Program-made: the position numbers and the translations under genes
Assembly (NCBI GenBank): GCA_963169295.1
Contig: CAUJDD010000015.1
Location: forward strand, 1-64,000
Length of the DNA: 64,000 nt
From: UBA4416 sp020846025
GTDB taxonomy: Bacteria > Bacteroidota > Bacteroidia > B-17B0 > Aurantibacillaceae
Direction: 5' to 3'
In this document: positions 52,234 to 61,941 of the stretch, piece by piece
Layout: the number at the start of each line of letters is the position of its first letter
Position numbering within the stretch: the first letter of the stretch is position 1
Notes under the pieces: generated by a model
What the model saw: only the letters and a program-made list of their open reading frames with translations
Told to the model about the DNA's origin: nothing
Database searches by the model: none

Positions 52234-52271
52234 AAAAAGGAGGCTGTCATTCATACGACAGCCTCCTTTTT
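52234..52271. terminator. Bidirectional terminator between rnc and the M43 protease
   Basis: AAAAAGGAGGCTGTC (52234-52248) pairs perfectly with GACAGCCTCCTTTTT (52257-52271) around an 8-nt loop. It serves both convergent transcripts. The 180 bp between rnc and this stem hold no gene I can support. Confidence 0.92.
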
Positions 52272-52293
52272 ATTCTAGTAATTTAGGAGATGG

Positions 52294-54714
52294 TTATTTT
52301 GCTATAATAATTCTTTGTACTAATTTTTCAGTTCCATTTGTAATGGTTACAAAATAAACACCTGCTTCTTTGTTGCTTAAATCAAGTGATAATACACCTT
52401 CAGAGAAGGCTTTATAATCTTGTTTATACACTTCTTGTCCAAGTGTATTCGACACATTAATACTTACATCTTGAGTTTTTGGTAATGTTAATAATAAATT
52501 AAATATTCCATTAGATGGATTAGGCATAATACTAAAATTAGCGGCTAATAAACTTGATGCATCTATTCCTGTTACACAAGTCATTAATGGAAAAATAGCC
52601 ATGTTATTAACTAAACCACCCCAAGACACATTCATATCATGCCATGTATTGTCATCAAACATTTCCCATGAAGTATTTGTAGAAGCATGAAAATCATTCA
52701 TAATAACCGCTGTATCACCAGCTGTTGTAGGAGTTGTAACAGACAAGAAGAATCCACCAACAGGTGCAGCAACAGGCGTAGGGAAAGTATATTTATAAGG
52801 TATAGCAACATTACTTACATAAGTAACAGACGGATCACCTGCTAAATAACCAACATTATTAGTTGCAGTAGCAGCAGTTATTAAACCTAAATTAGCCGTT
52901 GCCGTTGCAATACCAGTTATCCCTGTAGGGCCAGCGGCTAAGGTTCCATTATACATTTTTAAATTTACTGCCCTTGAAGCTGTACCCGTAGTACCTTGAG
53001 TTCCATCTTTAAAGAAAACAACAACTGCTCCTGTTACATGTGCGTTAGTAATACTGCTATACTTTGCAGGCGCAAAGAAACTAGCCTTTTCTTTATCCTT
53101 ATAACAATTAGATCCAAAAACCCAACCAGCATTTGGTGTACAACCAGATACTGCTTCAGCTCCTGCCCTTCCTACATACATTGTATCAGTAGATGAAATG
53201 TTTGTTATAGTTGCGCTACAAGCCGAACCAGTACATGTACTTACAGTAATAGCATTTGTTTTGGTACTTACAGCCGTTGTACCACTTTTAGCGGATAAAG
53301 TAACTACATAGCTACCATTATTAGCAAATGTAATTGTAGGATTAGCTGAATTTGCATTAGGATTAAATGTAACACCCGTTGCAGGTGAAGCCGACCAAGT
53401 ATAAGTAGGAGTAGGATTTCCAGTTGAATTATTAGTTACAGAAACAGCAACACCACTACATGCACTATTTGTCATTGTAAATGCTGCTACAGCTGGTGTT
53501 GAAGAACCAGTAGCGCATAATCCGTGTGTTCCTAAGAATTTACGATAAGTACCATTAGCCATAACAGTTTGTGCACGAGTACGTTGATCTTCAGTAAACA
53601 TATACATAGCGGCATCATCCGTATAATCCATAAAATTCATAAACATCTCCCCATTAGCTCCATTTGGTGTTGTATTATTGGTTCCAGATGGGCTATTGCA
53701 TGAATTAGCCGCATAAGGGTATGAAGGAGAGCCTGAATTACTTGAACTAGCTGGAGGTGTATCTAAACAATAATCTGTTGCACAACTTCCATCACCCCAA
53801 ATGTGGCGAAGACCAAGCCAGTGTCCAATTTCATGTGTTGCTGTACGTCCTTTGTTATATGGCGCTTGAAGTGTTCCAGTATTTCCAAAAGCTCTTGACC
53901 AACACCATAAACCATCCGTTGTGGCTGTTCCATTACCAGTTATACCAGCTAAAGAAACGCCCATTGGAAATGTTGCATAACCTAGTAATCCTACGCTCGA
54001 ACTCTCATCAGTAACCCAAATATTCATATACTTAGTAGGATCCCAAATAGTAGCTGGCTTAATGTATCCATCAATGAAGCTTTGAAAGGTACTGATAGAA
54101 GTATAAGACGCAGGATTTTTACTTGGATATGAAGCAGATGTAGGTGTGGAAATAGAAGTATAATTTACCCTATCTACACCTGGCTCCGACATTGTATTTC
54201 CATTTTTATCAATAGTTGCTAAACAAAAACTAATATTGAAGTTGGAAATTTTAGGTCGTCCATTAGCATCTTTATTAGCTGCTGGCAAACCTGCATTGGT
54301 TGCATAAGTAGTAAAAGCAGTTGCAGGATAATTTGCTACGTTTAAGCCCGTTGCTGCAAAATCATTATTAAGCACAGAAATTTGAGAGGTTACCTGAGCG
54401 TTAGACAAATTAGGATAAGATCCTACTGCTTGCCCACCATGAATAACATGGATTACAACCGGTATTGTGTAATTTGCCATTGTTTTATTTGCCTCAGATG
54501 AATTACTTTTAAACTGAGCTATTAATTGCTGAAAATCAGCTTCCCATTGTGCGTTAGGAGATTGTGTGGCACAACCTCTCCCTACAACATTCATAGGTGT
54601 ATGATTATCATTTAATATTGGGGCAACTTGTTTAACCGTTCTACCCGTTTGTGCAAGCATTGTTGTCCCGAGGAGCATAGCTCCCACCGACAATTTTAAA
54701 AATCCATGTTTCAT
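52294..54714 (-). CDS. M43-family zinc metalloprotease exported by T9SS
   Basis: 806 residues from the ATG at 54714 (MKHGFLKLSVGAMLLG); another ATG three codons earlier is possible. Signal peptide, propeptide-like region, and an M43 (pappalysin-like) catalytic domain with H294-E295-x-x-H298-x5-H304 (HEIGHWLGLRH) and the Met-turn MNFMDYTDDAAMYMF. Then a PKD domain (about 405-490), a large beta-rich region with no clear match, and a T9SS sorting domain (SIMPNPSNGIFNLLL to VQRIIIAK). Secreted or surface protease; substrates unknown. It follows the other M43 gene by 18 bp, so the two form an operon. Confidence 0.9.
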   Translation of the reverse strand: MKHGFLKLSVGAMLLGTTMLAQTGRTVKQVAPILNDNHTPMNVVGRGCATQSPNAQWEADFQQLIAQFKSNSSEANKTMANYTIPVVIHVIHGGQAVGSYPNLSNAQVTSQISVLNNDFAATGLNVANYPATAFTTYATNAGLPAANKDANGRPKISNFNISFCLATIDKNGNTMSEPGVDRVNYTSISTPTSASYPSKNPASYTSISTFQSFIDGYIKPATIWDPTKYMNIWVTDESSSVGLLGYATFPMGVSLAGITGNGTATTDGLWCWSRAFGNTGTLQAPYNKGRTATHEIGHWLGLRHIWGDGSCATDYCLDTPPASSSNSGSPSYPYAANSCNSPSGTNNTTPNGANGEMFMNFMDYTDDAAMYMFTEDQRTRAQTVMANGTYRKFLGTHGLCATGSSTPAVAAFTMTNSACSGVAVSVTNNSTGNPTPTYTWSASPATGVTFNPNANSANPTITFANNGSYVVTLSAKSGTTAVSTKTNAITVSTCTGSACSATITNISSTDTMYVGRAGAEAVSGCTPNAGWVFGSNCYKDKEKASFFAPAKYSSITNAHVTGAVVVFFKDGTQGTTGTASRAVNLKMYNGTLAAGPTGITGIATATANLGLITAATATNNVGYLAGDPSVTYVSNVAIPYKYTFPTPVAAPVGGFFLSVTTPTTAGDTAVIMNDFHASTNTSWEMFDDNTWHDMNVSWGGLVNNMAIFPLMTCVTGIDASSLLAANFSIMPNPSNGIFNLLLTLPKTQDVSINVSNTLGQEVYKQDYKAFSEGVLSLDLSNKEAGVYFVTITNGTEKLVQRIIIAK

Positions 54715-54732
54715 AGTTATCATTTTTATATA

Positions 54733-57700
54733 TTATTCTTTTACAATTCGTTTAGTTACTTGTTTACCACCATTTAATACTCTTACAACATATATTCCAC
54801 TTGCATAATATTGAAGTGGAATCATTGTTTGTTCGTCTTTTATACTTTGTGAAATTAATAACTTACCTGTAGCGTCATATAATTCTAAAGTCGTTAATTC
54901 ATTAATTAAAGTAGCATCCATTGAAATATTTAAAACATCTTTTGCTGGATTTGGATAAATAGCTAGATACGAGCCCGCTAATTCCATAATTCCAGTACAT
55001 GAACTTACAGAAACGGTTCTAGTAGCTAAAGCTGAACACGAGTTAGCATCAGTATAATTATATGTAATAGTAAAAGTACCTACACCAGCAGAAGCTGGAT
55101 TAAATACATTTCCAGTTACACCTACACCAGAGAATGTACCACCAACAGGAGATCCAGTTAAGTTTACAGTAGGGCCGTTTGTACACATTGGACTAGTTAA
55201 TGTTCCCATACTTACTGATGGTAGTTGATTTACATTTACTGTTGTTGTTTTAATTGCAGTAGTTGTACATCCCGTCATGTTTCCTGAAACAGTATAAACA
55301 GAAGTAGCTGTAGGCGTAACTGCAATAGATGGAGAATTTGATGATGTACTCCAGGTATAAGTATTAACTCCACTTGCAGTTAATGTTGCTGTTTGTCCTG
55401 CACAAATAGTAGAAGTGTTTACAGAAATAGCAGGTGCTGCACCAACTACTACAGACGCAGTAATTGTTTTAGAACATCCAGCTGTTGAAGTTCCAAGAAC
55501 GGTGTATGTAGTATTAGAAGATGGACTTGTTGTTAATGTGGCGGAAGTAGAACCTGTACTCCAACTGAAAGTACTTGCACCACTAGCTATTAAAGTAGCA
55601 GTTGCCCCAGCACAAATTGTAGCTGAATTAGCAGTAACATTTGGTAAAGGATTTACTGTTACTGTTAATGACCGAGAATGAGTACATCCAACACTATTAG
55701 TTCCTGTAACTGTATAGTTAGTAGTCAATGTAGGAGAAACAGAGATTGAAGATGTTGTTGCTCCAGTATTCCATGTATAAGAAGTTGCACCTGATGCTGT
55801 TAAAGTAGTGGCAGAACCAAGGCATACTGTTTTAGAAGAAGCAGTTACAGTAGGGGTTGTTTTAATAGTAACCGTTGTGGTCCTTGTATTCGAACAACCA
55901 GTTGAAGCCAATGTTCCAGTTACTGTATAAACTGTTGCTACAGTAGGAGAAACAGAAATAGAAGCAGTTGTTGCTCCAGTATTCCATACGTAAGTTGATG
56001 CTCCACCAGCAGTTAAAGTTGCCGAAGATCCTCTACAAATAGAAGCACTTGTACTAGTTATACTCGGTAAGGCATTTACAGTAATGGTTTGAGAAACAGG
56101 AGTACTTGTACCTGAAGAATTAGCAGCTGTGTGTGTTATTGTATAAGTTCCAGCAGCAGTATAAGTTACAGTTGGGTTTTGAGCAGTAGATGAAGTAGGG
56201 CTACCACCTGGGAAAGACCAAGTCCAACTGGTTGGAGAGTTTGTAGAAGCATCTGTAAATGTAATTGATTGGCCTACACATTTAGTTGAAGAGCTTGTAA
56301 AACTGGCTGTAGGTGGTGCTGCAGCAGTTGTATATGAAACATTGATATTATCTAAATATAAGTTATTTCCCCAACCGCTTTTATTTTCAAATTTTAAATA
56401 CACACTACTTTGTCCAGCATAAGATGATAAACTAATACTATCTCTACGCCATTGTGCATTTGCTGTAGGAGTATAAGCAGAAGTGTAAGCACCTGCAACA
56501 GTTGCTAGTTGCGTACCGCCTTTTCCATATAGTTTAGTCCAAGTACCTCCACAATCTGTTGAGATATATACATTCAAGGTATCTAAATTTGAAGTTCCAT
56601 AATAACGATGAGATACGTCAAATTTTACCTTTAAGCTACTATTAGCCGTAGCAAAACTTAATGCTGGTGTTCTTAAGGCATCTAATTGTCCTGTGATGTC
56701 TGTACTACCCGAATAATTATCCATCTTAGCAATTGCAGTACTTCCCGCCACTAATCCAGTTGAGTTAGCAACTCTTGTCCAAGTGTTAGCTGAATTAAGG
56801 GTATTAGCCGTTAATTTAACCCATCCTGTTGGTGGGAATGTCGTTGATTCAAATCCTTCTGTAAATGGTAATGCTGCACCAGATGGTGCAGATGTAATTG
56901 TAAATGTAGAAGTCATTGAATTATTAGCTGCATAACCATCAGCACCACCATTTGGATTAGTTACAGAAACTGAGAATGTATGTGCACCGTTTGTTAAACC
57001 TGAATAAGTATTTAAAGTTAAAACAGTAGAAGCTCCAGTAGCTAATGAACCTGACCAATTTAATGTTTGTGTTGCCATAGCATCCATTTTGTACAATATA
57101 GATGCAGAAGTTAAAGTAGTAGAACCTGCATTTACTAAAGTAACCTTAGGAACTACTGTATTATTACAAGAAGATGAACCACTTACTGGGTTTAAAATAC
57201 TTGAAATGCCTGCATCTAATGCTGTAGGCGGACTACATGCATTAGATGTTGCTAACACATTCCAAGGTGGATTACTTACCACCGCTTCCATTCTTGCAAC
57301 TTGACCAGCTGTAAACATATATAAACAAGCATCATCTGAGTAATCCATATAATTCATCCACATTGTTCCAGGGCTACTTGGAGAGCAAGCATCCGTTTGA
57401 ATAGATCCTGCTGTATAGCAACCATAATGCATATTTGCTTGATTAGGTGTATCGGCACATTGATCGGAACCAGAACAGGCTCCATTATCATCTCCCCAAA
57501 TGTGAAATAAATTAAAACAGTGACCAAATTCATGTGTACCTGTTCTTCCTAAGTTATAGGGAGATTGAGCCGTTCCACCAATTCCGGTAGCTTGGTAGTG
57601 TAATACTAAACCCCAAGTATTACTCAAACTTCCAGTAGGAAATTCACCATATCCTAAAATTCCTCCGCCCATGTTACATACCCATATATTTACATACTTT

Positions 57701-58242
57701 GTTACATCCCATGGATCATCTCCACCAGATGCACTCGATTTCACCGCATCATTTGTACTAAAGGAAGAAACACCAGTAGATTTATAAACAACACCAGTAG
57801 TTGGATTTCCATTTGGATCGCGTTGTGCTAAACAAAAACGAATATTAGCACCCGACGCTACTGTTGAGAAAGTAGGTTGAGTAACGTTACTTGCATCAGT
57901 ATTAAGTTTTGCAAAATCATCATTTAATACTTGAACTTGCGAAGTTGCTTGAGCCAATGAAATACTTTGAGTTGCATTAGCATACACTACATGTACAACT
58001 ACCGGAATAACTGTAGGTGTTGATGCAGCAGAAGCAGTACCTGCTAATTTAGAAGCAGCCTTATTCAATAAATATTGATCAAGCATTTGATTATATTGAA
58101 TACGATCGTTCTCGTAATTAGGCCGAGTTTGTTTTAAATATTCATGATGATCCATCGTACCACACGTACGTTGTGTAGGCATTTGTGCAAAAGCAATTAT
58201 ACTTAAACAAGCCATTGCAATTAGTAAAAATGTTTTTTTCAT
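54733..58242 (-). CDS. M43-family zinc metalloprotease with PKD and Ig-like repeats, exported by T9SS
   Basis: 1169 residues. Signal peptide (TFLLIAMACLSIIAFAQ), then an M43 catalytic domain with H237-E238-x-x-H241-x5-H247 (HEFGHCFNLFH) and Met-turn MNYMDYSDDACLYMF. Next come a CARDB-like domain (about 340-450), a choice-of-anchor/MAM-like module (about 455-640), a PKD domain (about 640-725) and four tandem Ig-like repeats of about 70 residues (725-1010). It ends with AIYPNPAKDVLNISM and the sorting-domain tail GKQVTKRIVKE. The repeats probably extend the protease from the cell surface or bind polymers. First gene of a two-protease operon. Confidence 0.92.
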   Translation of the reverse strand: MKKTFLLIAMACLSIIAFAQMPTQRTCGTMDHHEYLKQTRPNYENDRIQYNQMLDQYLLNKAASKLAGTASAASTPTVIPVVVHVVYANATQSISLAQATSQVQVLNDDFAKLNTDASNVTQPTFSTVASGANIRFCLAQRDPNGNPTTGVVYKSTGVSSFSTNDAVKSSASGGDDPWDVTKYVNIWVCNMGGGILGYGEFPTGSLSNTWGLVLHYQATGIGGTAQSPYNLGRTGTHEFGHCFNLFHIWGDDNGACSGSDQCADTPNQANMHYGCYTAGSIQTDACSPSSPGTMWMNYMDYSDDACLYMFTAGQVARMEAVVSNPPWNVLATSNACSPPTALDAGISSILNPVSGSSSCNNTVVPKVTLVNAGSTTLTSASILYKMDAMATQTLNWSGSLATGASTVLTLNTYSGLTNGAHTFSVSVTNPNGGADGYAANNSMTSTFTITSAPSGAALPFTEGFESTTFPPTGWVKLTANTLNSANTWTRVANSTGLVAGSTAIAKMDNYSGSTDITGQLDALRTPALSFATANSSLKVKFDVSHRYYGTSNLDTLNVYISTDCGGTWTKLYGKGGTQLATVAGAYTSAYTPTANAQWRRDSISLSSYAGQSSVYLKFENKSGWGNNLYLDNINVSYTTAAAPPTASFTSSSTKCVGQSITFTDASTNSPTSWTWSFPGGSPTSSTAQNPTVTYTAAGTYTITHTAANSSGTSTPVSQTITVNALPSITSTSASICRGSSATLTAGGASTYVWNTGATTASISVSPTVATVYTVTGTLASTGCSNTRTTTVTIKTTPTVTASSKTVCLGSATTLTASGATSYTWNTGATTSSISVSPTLTTNYTVTGTNSVGCTHSRSLTVTVNPLPNVTANSATICAGATATLIASGASTFSWSTGSTSATLTTSPSSNTTYTVLGTSTAGCSKTITASVVVGAAPAISVNTSTICAGQTATLTASGVNTYTWSTSSNSPSIAVTPTATSVYTVSGNMTGCTTTAIKTTTVNVNQLPSVSMGTLTSPMCTNGPTVNLTGSPVGGTFSGVGVTGNVFNPASAGVGTFTITYNYTDANSCSALATRTVSVSSCTGIMELAGSYLAIYPNPAKDVLNISMDATLINELTTLELYDATGKLLISQSIKDEQTMIPLQYYASGIYVVRVLNGGKQVTKRIVKE
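55210..56070 (-). repeat. Four tandem Ig-like repeats in the larger metalloprotease
   Basis: Units of about 70 codons, each with the pattern C-x-G-x-x-x-T-L-T-A-x-G, a tryptophan strand (YVWNTGATT, YTWNTGATT, FSWSTGSTS, YTWSTSSNS) and YTV(T/L/S)GT. They are related to the repeats in the adhesin at the left edge. Confidence 0.75.
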
Positions 58243-58248
58243 GTTTTA

Positions 58249-58282
58249 TTGGGTTTAGTTTAGCTCAAGTTATTAAACCCAA
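58249..58282 (-). promoter_or_regulatory. Inverted repeat just upstream of the larger metalloprotease gene
   Basis: TTGGGTTTA (58249-58257) and TAAACCCAA (58274-58282) are perfect 9-bp arms around 16 bp, starting 6 bp before the ATG. It could be a leader hairpin near the ribosome-binding region or an operator. The rest of the 289-bp gap to 58531 is very A/T-rich and holds nothing else I can support. Confidence 0.35.
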
Positions 58283-58531
58283 ATTGTAATTAAAAAGAAA
58301 TGAGGTAAATTTTTGTATTAATTTTCAACGATTCTTGAATTCTTATTTAAATTCATAACTACATGATTTTAAACTTATTACAAATCATTTGTTTTCTTTA
58401 AAATACAAAACCTAAATAAAAACATTCAATCGAATTTGTATAAAAATTGAATTTTTAAGTTAAAATACTCTTAGAATATTCTAAATGCTAAAAAAACACA
58501 AAATGATTTTTTATAAATAATGGGTCAAATT

Positions 58532-59245
58532 CTATTCAGAATAAATACCAAAAACAGTTGGAATTTTATTAAAAGGAGGCATTTCTTCACACTTCCATTG
58601 TTGTATGGTTTTCACAATAATCAACTCTTCATTTGTAGTTAGTGCAGATGCTATTAATAATTGAGTATGTGCTTGGAGGTGTTGTATTAAATCTTGAAAC
58701 AACGAGGTGTTTCGATAAGGTGTTTCAATAAAATATTGTGCTTGCTTATTTTTCTGTGTTAATAATTCTAATGCCTTTATTCTGTTTAATCGGTTAGGTT
58801 TTTCAATAGGTAAGTAACCATTAAAAGCAAAATTTTGTCCATTAAATCCACTTGCCATAATTGATAAAACAATGGAGCTTGGCCCAACAAGCGGCACTAC
58901 TTTAATTCCATTTTTATGAGCAAGTTTAATAATATCAGCACCTGGGTCGGCAATACCAGGGCAACCCGCATCGCTCATTAAACCCATGTCCTTCCCCTTT
59001 ATTAAAGGATTAATAAATGAACTTAATTCCTCCGATTTAACATGTTGATTGATTAATGAGAATTGCGCTTTAGTAATATCTGGATATTGACATTGTTTTA
59101 AAAATGCTCTAGCCTCTTTCGCGTTCTCGGCAATAAAGAAAGTAAGTTGTTTTATTAAATCAATATTTCGTTTTGGTAAAACATCTTCAAGCACACTATT
59201 TCCAAGTGTAACTGGAAATAAATATAATATACCTTTTTGACTCAT
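58532..59245 (-). CDS. RsmI-like SAM-dependent methyltransferase (tetrapyrrole methylase fold)
   Basis: 237 residues from the ATG at 59245, which overlaps the recQ stop as ATGA; the upstream in-frame extension to 59278 lies inside recQ and is rejected. ILYLFPVTLGN, IAENAKEARAFL, the GLMSDAGCPGIADPGADII loop, VPLVGPSSIVLSIMASGFNG and FIETPYRN are the blocks of the RsmI family, though the first is a variant of the usual LYLVATPIGN. RsmI 2'-O-methylates C1402 of 16S rRNA, the nucleotide that RsmH (23064-23972) methylates on the base. A different methylation target remains possible for this shorter branch. Confidence 0.85.
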   Translation of the reverse strand: MSQKGILYLFPVTLGNSVLEDVLPKRNIDLIKQLTFFIAENAKEARAFLKQCQYPDITKAQFSLINQHVKSEELSSFINPLIKGKDMGLMSDAGCPGIADPGADIIKLAHKNGIKVVPLVGPSSIVLSIMASGFNGQNFAFNGYLPIEKPNRLNRIKALELLTQKNKQAQYFIETPYRNTSLFQDLIQHLQAHTQLLIASALTTNEELIIVKTIQQWKCEEMPPFNKIPTVFGIYSE

Positions 59246-61155
59246 TTTTTTATACTTAATAATTGGTGTTGATTCCATTCAATTTCATCATCATCAATCA
59301 TCCTATTTATAATTTGATGAAAACGTAATGAATTAATAGCATTAAATTTCTCTGTTATTTCTTGTAAAGAATAAGGCTTTTGTTGTATGGCAATCTTAAT
59401 ATCATATTTAATTTGTTCTTCTTTCTCCAAATAATGTTTCTGATTTTCCACACACACATCACAATAACCACAATCATGGTGCTCATTTTCATCAAAATAA
59501 GTCAGTAATAAGCGGTTTCTACAAGTTGTTGTTGTATGTACATAATTTACAACGCTATTGATTCTTTGCTTAGCTTTTTCTTTTAAAATAGGATAATTTA
59601 TTAGTTGTAATGGAGTAAACTTTACATTAACACGATTTCTTAAAAAGATTAATTTGGGCAGTATGGATTGTGGTATATATGATATTACACCTTGTGTATG
59701 TAAATTATTTAGCATAGCCTTAACTTCTGCCTCAGGAAATTTAGCTCGAAAGGCTAACTGATTCTCATTGATATAACAATACTGCTCAAACACACCTCCA
59801 TAACTTCGTAATATAGTTTTTAGTAACAAGTCGTATCTCGGGAATTTTAATTGAAAATTATATATCTCCTCTTTATTCATTACCAACATTAATTTGGCAG
59901 GCTCAAAACCATTGGTGTCATTGTAAGAGAAATAACCTTCTTTTTCGAGTGCTAAAATTGAGTTATATAAAACTATAGGTTTAATGTTATAATTCCTAGA
60001 AATCTCATTGATATCAAAATCTATTGCAAGTCCTTCGCCGCTCTCAACCGGAACTTGATAAAAGTTACATATCGCTTGATAAGATTGTTTTATTTCTTCG
60101 TTACTTGGTGTTTGTTTTTCAAAATATTCATGTAAAGCAGATACATCTCCTTTATCATACAACAAAACAGCATAAGCTGTTTTTTCATCTCTACCTCCCC
60201 TACCTGCTTCTTGAAAGTACGCCTCTAAGCTGTCTGGTAAATCAATATGAACCACAAAACGCACATCAGGTTTATCTATTCCCATTCCAAAGGCATTTGT
60301 AGCCACCATCACTTGCGTTTTATTATTAATCCAATTTTTTTGAATGAGTTCTCTATCATGTGGTGTTAATCCAGCATGATAAAATGATGATGTAATATGT
60401 TGTTGATTTAACCAACGGCTAATTTCTTCTGTTTTCTTCCTATTGCGCACATAAATAATCCCTGAACCTCCAATGTTTTTAATGATTTTCATCATTCGAG
60501 AATATTTATTTTCCTCTAACTGAACAACGTATCTAATATTTTTCCGCTCAAATGATTGACGAAACACATTAGGTTTCTTGAATCCAAGTTTTTCTTGAAT
60601 ATCACTTACCACATCTTTAGTTGCACTTGCTGTTACAGCAATCACATTTACCTCTGGAAAGTAGGCTCTTATTTCAGCAATTTTTAAATAAGACGGTCGA
60701 AAATCATATCCCCATTGCGATATACAATGCGCCTCATCTACTACAATTAATGAAATTGGTAAATAACTTAAGCGTTCTTGAAATGTCTTACCCTCAATAC
60801 GTTCGGGAGAAACATATAAAAATTGTACATGTCCTAAAGCCGCATTATTAAGTGCAATATCTATCTCTTTAGCGTTCATTGAAGATGTAATAGCAACAGC
60901 ACTAATACCTCTCTTTTTAAGATTTTGAACCTGATCATTCATTAATGCAATAAGCGGAGAAATAACTAAACAAGTTCCACCAATAGCTAAACCAGGGATT
61001 TGAAAACAAATAGATTTACCACCACCCGTAGGCAATAAAGCCAAAGTGTCATTTTTATTTAATACAGATTCAATGATGACTTGTTGTAATGGACGAAATG
61101 TATCATAATTCCAATACTTTTTTAGATAAAAGAATATGTCAGATGTTGAAGTCAA
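59242..61155 (-). CDS. recQ: ATP-dependent DNA helicase RecQ
   Basis: 637 residues from a TTG at 61155 (TSTSDIFFYLKKYWNYDTFRPLQ); family members begin at this point. The longer frame to 61212 would add a hydrophobic stretch and leave only about 20 bp to the divergent gene. Helicase motifs: LALLPTGGGKSICFQIP (I), VVDEAHCISQWGYDFRPSY (II), AVTASATKDV (III), FGMGIDKPDVRFVVHIDLP and EAGRGGRDEK (VI). The zinc-binding Cys set (CRNRLLLTYFDEN, DCGYCDVC) is present. No HRDC domain is obvious; the C-terminal 50 residues look like a small winged helix. It unwinds DNA in recombination repair. Confidence 0.92.
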   Translation of the reverse strand: MTSTSDIFFYLKKYWNYDTFRPLQQVIIESVLNKNDTLALLPTGGGKSICFQIPGLAIGGTCLVISPLIALMNDQVQNLKKRGISAVAITSSMNAKEIDIALNNAALGHVQFLYVSPERIEGKTFQERLSYLPISLIVVDEAHCISQWGYDFRPSYLKIAEIRAYFPEVNVIAVTASATKDVVSDIQEKLGFKKPNVFRQSFERKNIRYVVQLEENKYSRMMKIIKNIGGSGIIYVRNRKKTEEISRWLNQQHITSSFYHAGLTPHDRELIQKNWINNKTQVMVATNAFGMGIDKPDVRFVVHIDLPDSLEAYFQEAGRGGRDEKTAYAVLLYDKGDVSALHEYFEKQTPSNEEIKQSYQAICNFYQVPVESGEGLAIDFDINEISRNYNIKPIVLYNSILALEKEGYFSYNDTNGFEPAKLMLVMNKEEIYNFQLKFPRYDLLLKTILRSYGGVFEQYCYINENQLAFRAKFPEAEVKAMLNNLHTQGVISYIPQSILPKLIFLRNRVNVKFTPLQLINYPILKEKAKQRINSVVNYVHTTTTCRNRLLLTYFDENEHHDCGYCDVCVENQKHYLEKEEQIKYDIKIAIQQKPYSLQEITEKFNAINSLRFHQIINRMIDDDEIEWNQHQLLSIKK

Positions 61156-61235
61156 AAGAAACAGATACGTTAAAATAACATTTTTTATAATGCAATTTAC
61201 AAAGCTATTCAATTGAAATTGTATTTTTGAATGAT

Positions 61236-61892
61236 ATGGGGAAAAAATTTCTTATCATCGCATTCATCAGCTTGACCTGTTCATCCTGCTCATTATTCCA
61301 ACCGTCTGCCTCAAAGTTATACAATAGAGCAATAAAAGCGCATAGTAACTACGATGCTGTAATAGTGCCAGGTGTCCCATTTTTTGAACCCACTTGGAGT
61401 AAAGTTATGCAAATGCGAGTAGCTTGGGCTGTGCATCTATACAAAAAAGGAATTGCTAAAAATTTAATTATGAGTGGTAGCTCTGTTTATTCGCCCTACA
61501 TAGAAGGTGAAATTATGAAAGCTTACGCCATTACTTTGGGAGTACCTACCGAACATATTATTGTAGAAAATAAAGCCGAGCATAGTACGGAGAATTTATG
61601 GTATGGTTATTTATTGGCTAAATCAAAAGAATTTAACACCATTGCATTAGCAACCGATCCATTCCAAACGCGAATGACCTATCGTTTTGGGAGACGTTGG
61701 TTAAAACCATTAAAATTTTTGCCAGTAAACCTTGATACTTTAAGAACATTGCCTCATAGCGATACTATGCTAATAGATTATAAACCATTAAAAGTAGAAA
61801 ATTTCGCATCAATAGTTGAAACTCAAAGTAAATGGTACCGTCTAAAAGGAACATTAGGACTTAACATTAAACACAAGAAAAAACAACGGTAA
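61236..61892 (+). CDS. YdcF/SanA-like (DUF218) envelope protein, probable lipoprotein
   Basis: 218 residues from the ATG at 61236 (MGKKFLIIAFIS). N-terminal lipoprotein-type signal with cysteines (FISLTCSSCSLF), followed by the DUF218 core: YDAVIVPGVPFFEPTW, VAWAVHLYKKGIAKNLIMSG, EGEIMKAYAITLGVP, VENKAEHSTENLWYG and ALATDPFQTRMT. The family includes SanA and ElyC, linked to envelope integrity; catalytic activity is not established. A TATTTTTG -7-like box ends only 6 bp before the ATG, so the message may have almost no leader. It is divergent from recQ. Confidence 0.82.
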   Translation: MGKKFLIIAFISLTCSSCSLFQPSASKLYNRAIKAHSNYDAVIVPGVPFFEPTWSKVMQMRVAWAVHLYKKGIAKNLIMSGSSVYSPYIEGEIMKAYAITLGVPTEHIIVENKAEHSTENLWYGYLLAKSKEFNTIALATDPFQTRMTYRFGRRWLKPLKFLPVNLDTLRTLPHSDTMLIDYKPLKVENFASIVETQSKWYRLKGTLGLNIKHKKKQR

Positions 61893-61941
61893 TAGTTTAT
61901 TAAAATTTTTCGCTAACTTGCCTTACCTGTATTTTTCAATT

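Noticed and set aside
61156..61212. Longer recQ start at 61212
   Set aside because: It also begins with TTG, adds a hydrophobic stretch not seen in RecQ, and would leave only about 20 bp to the divergent gene.
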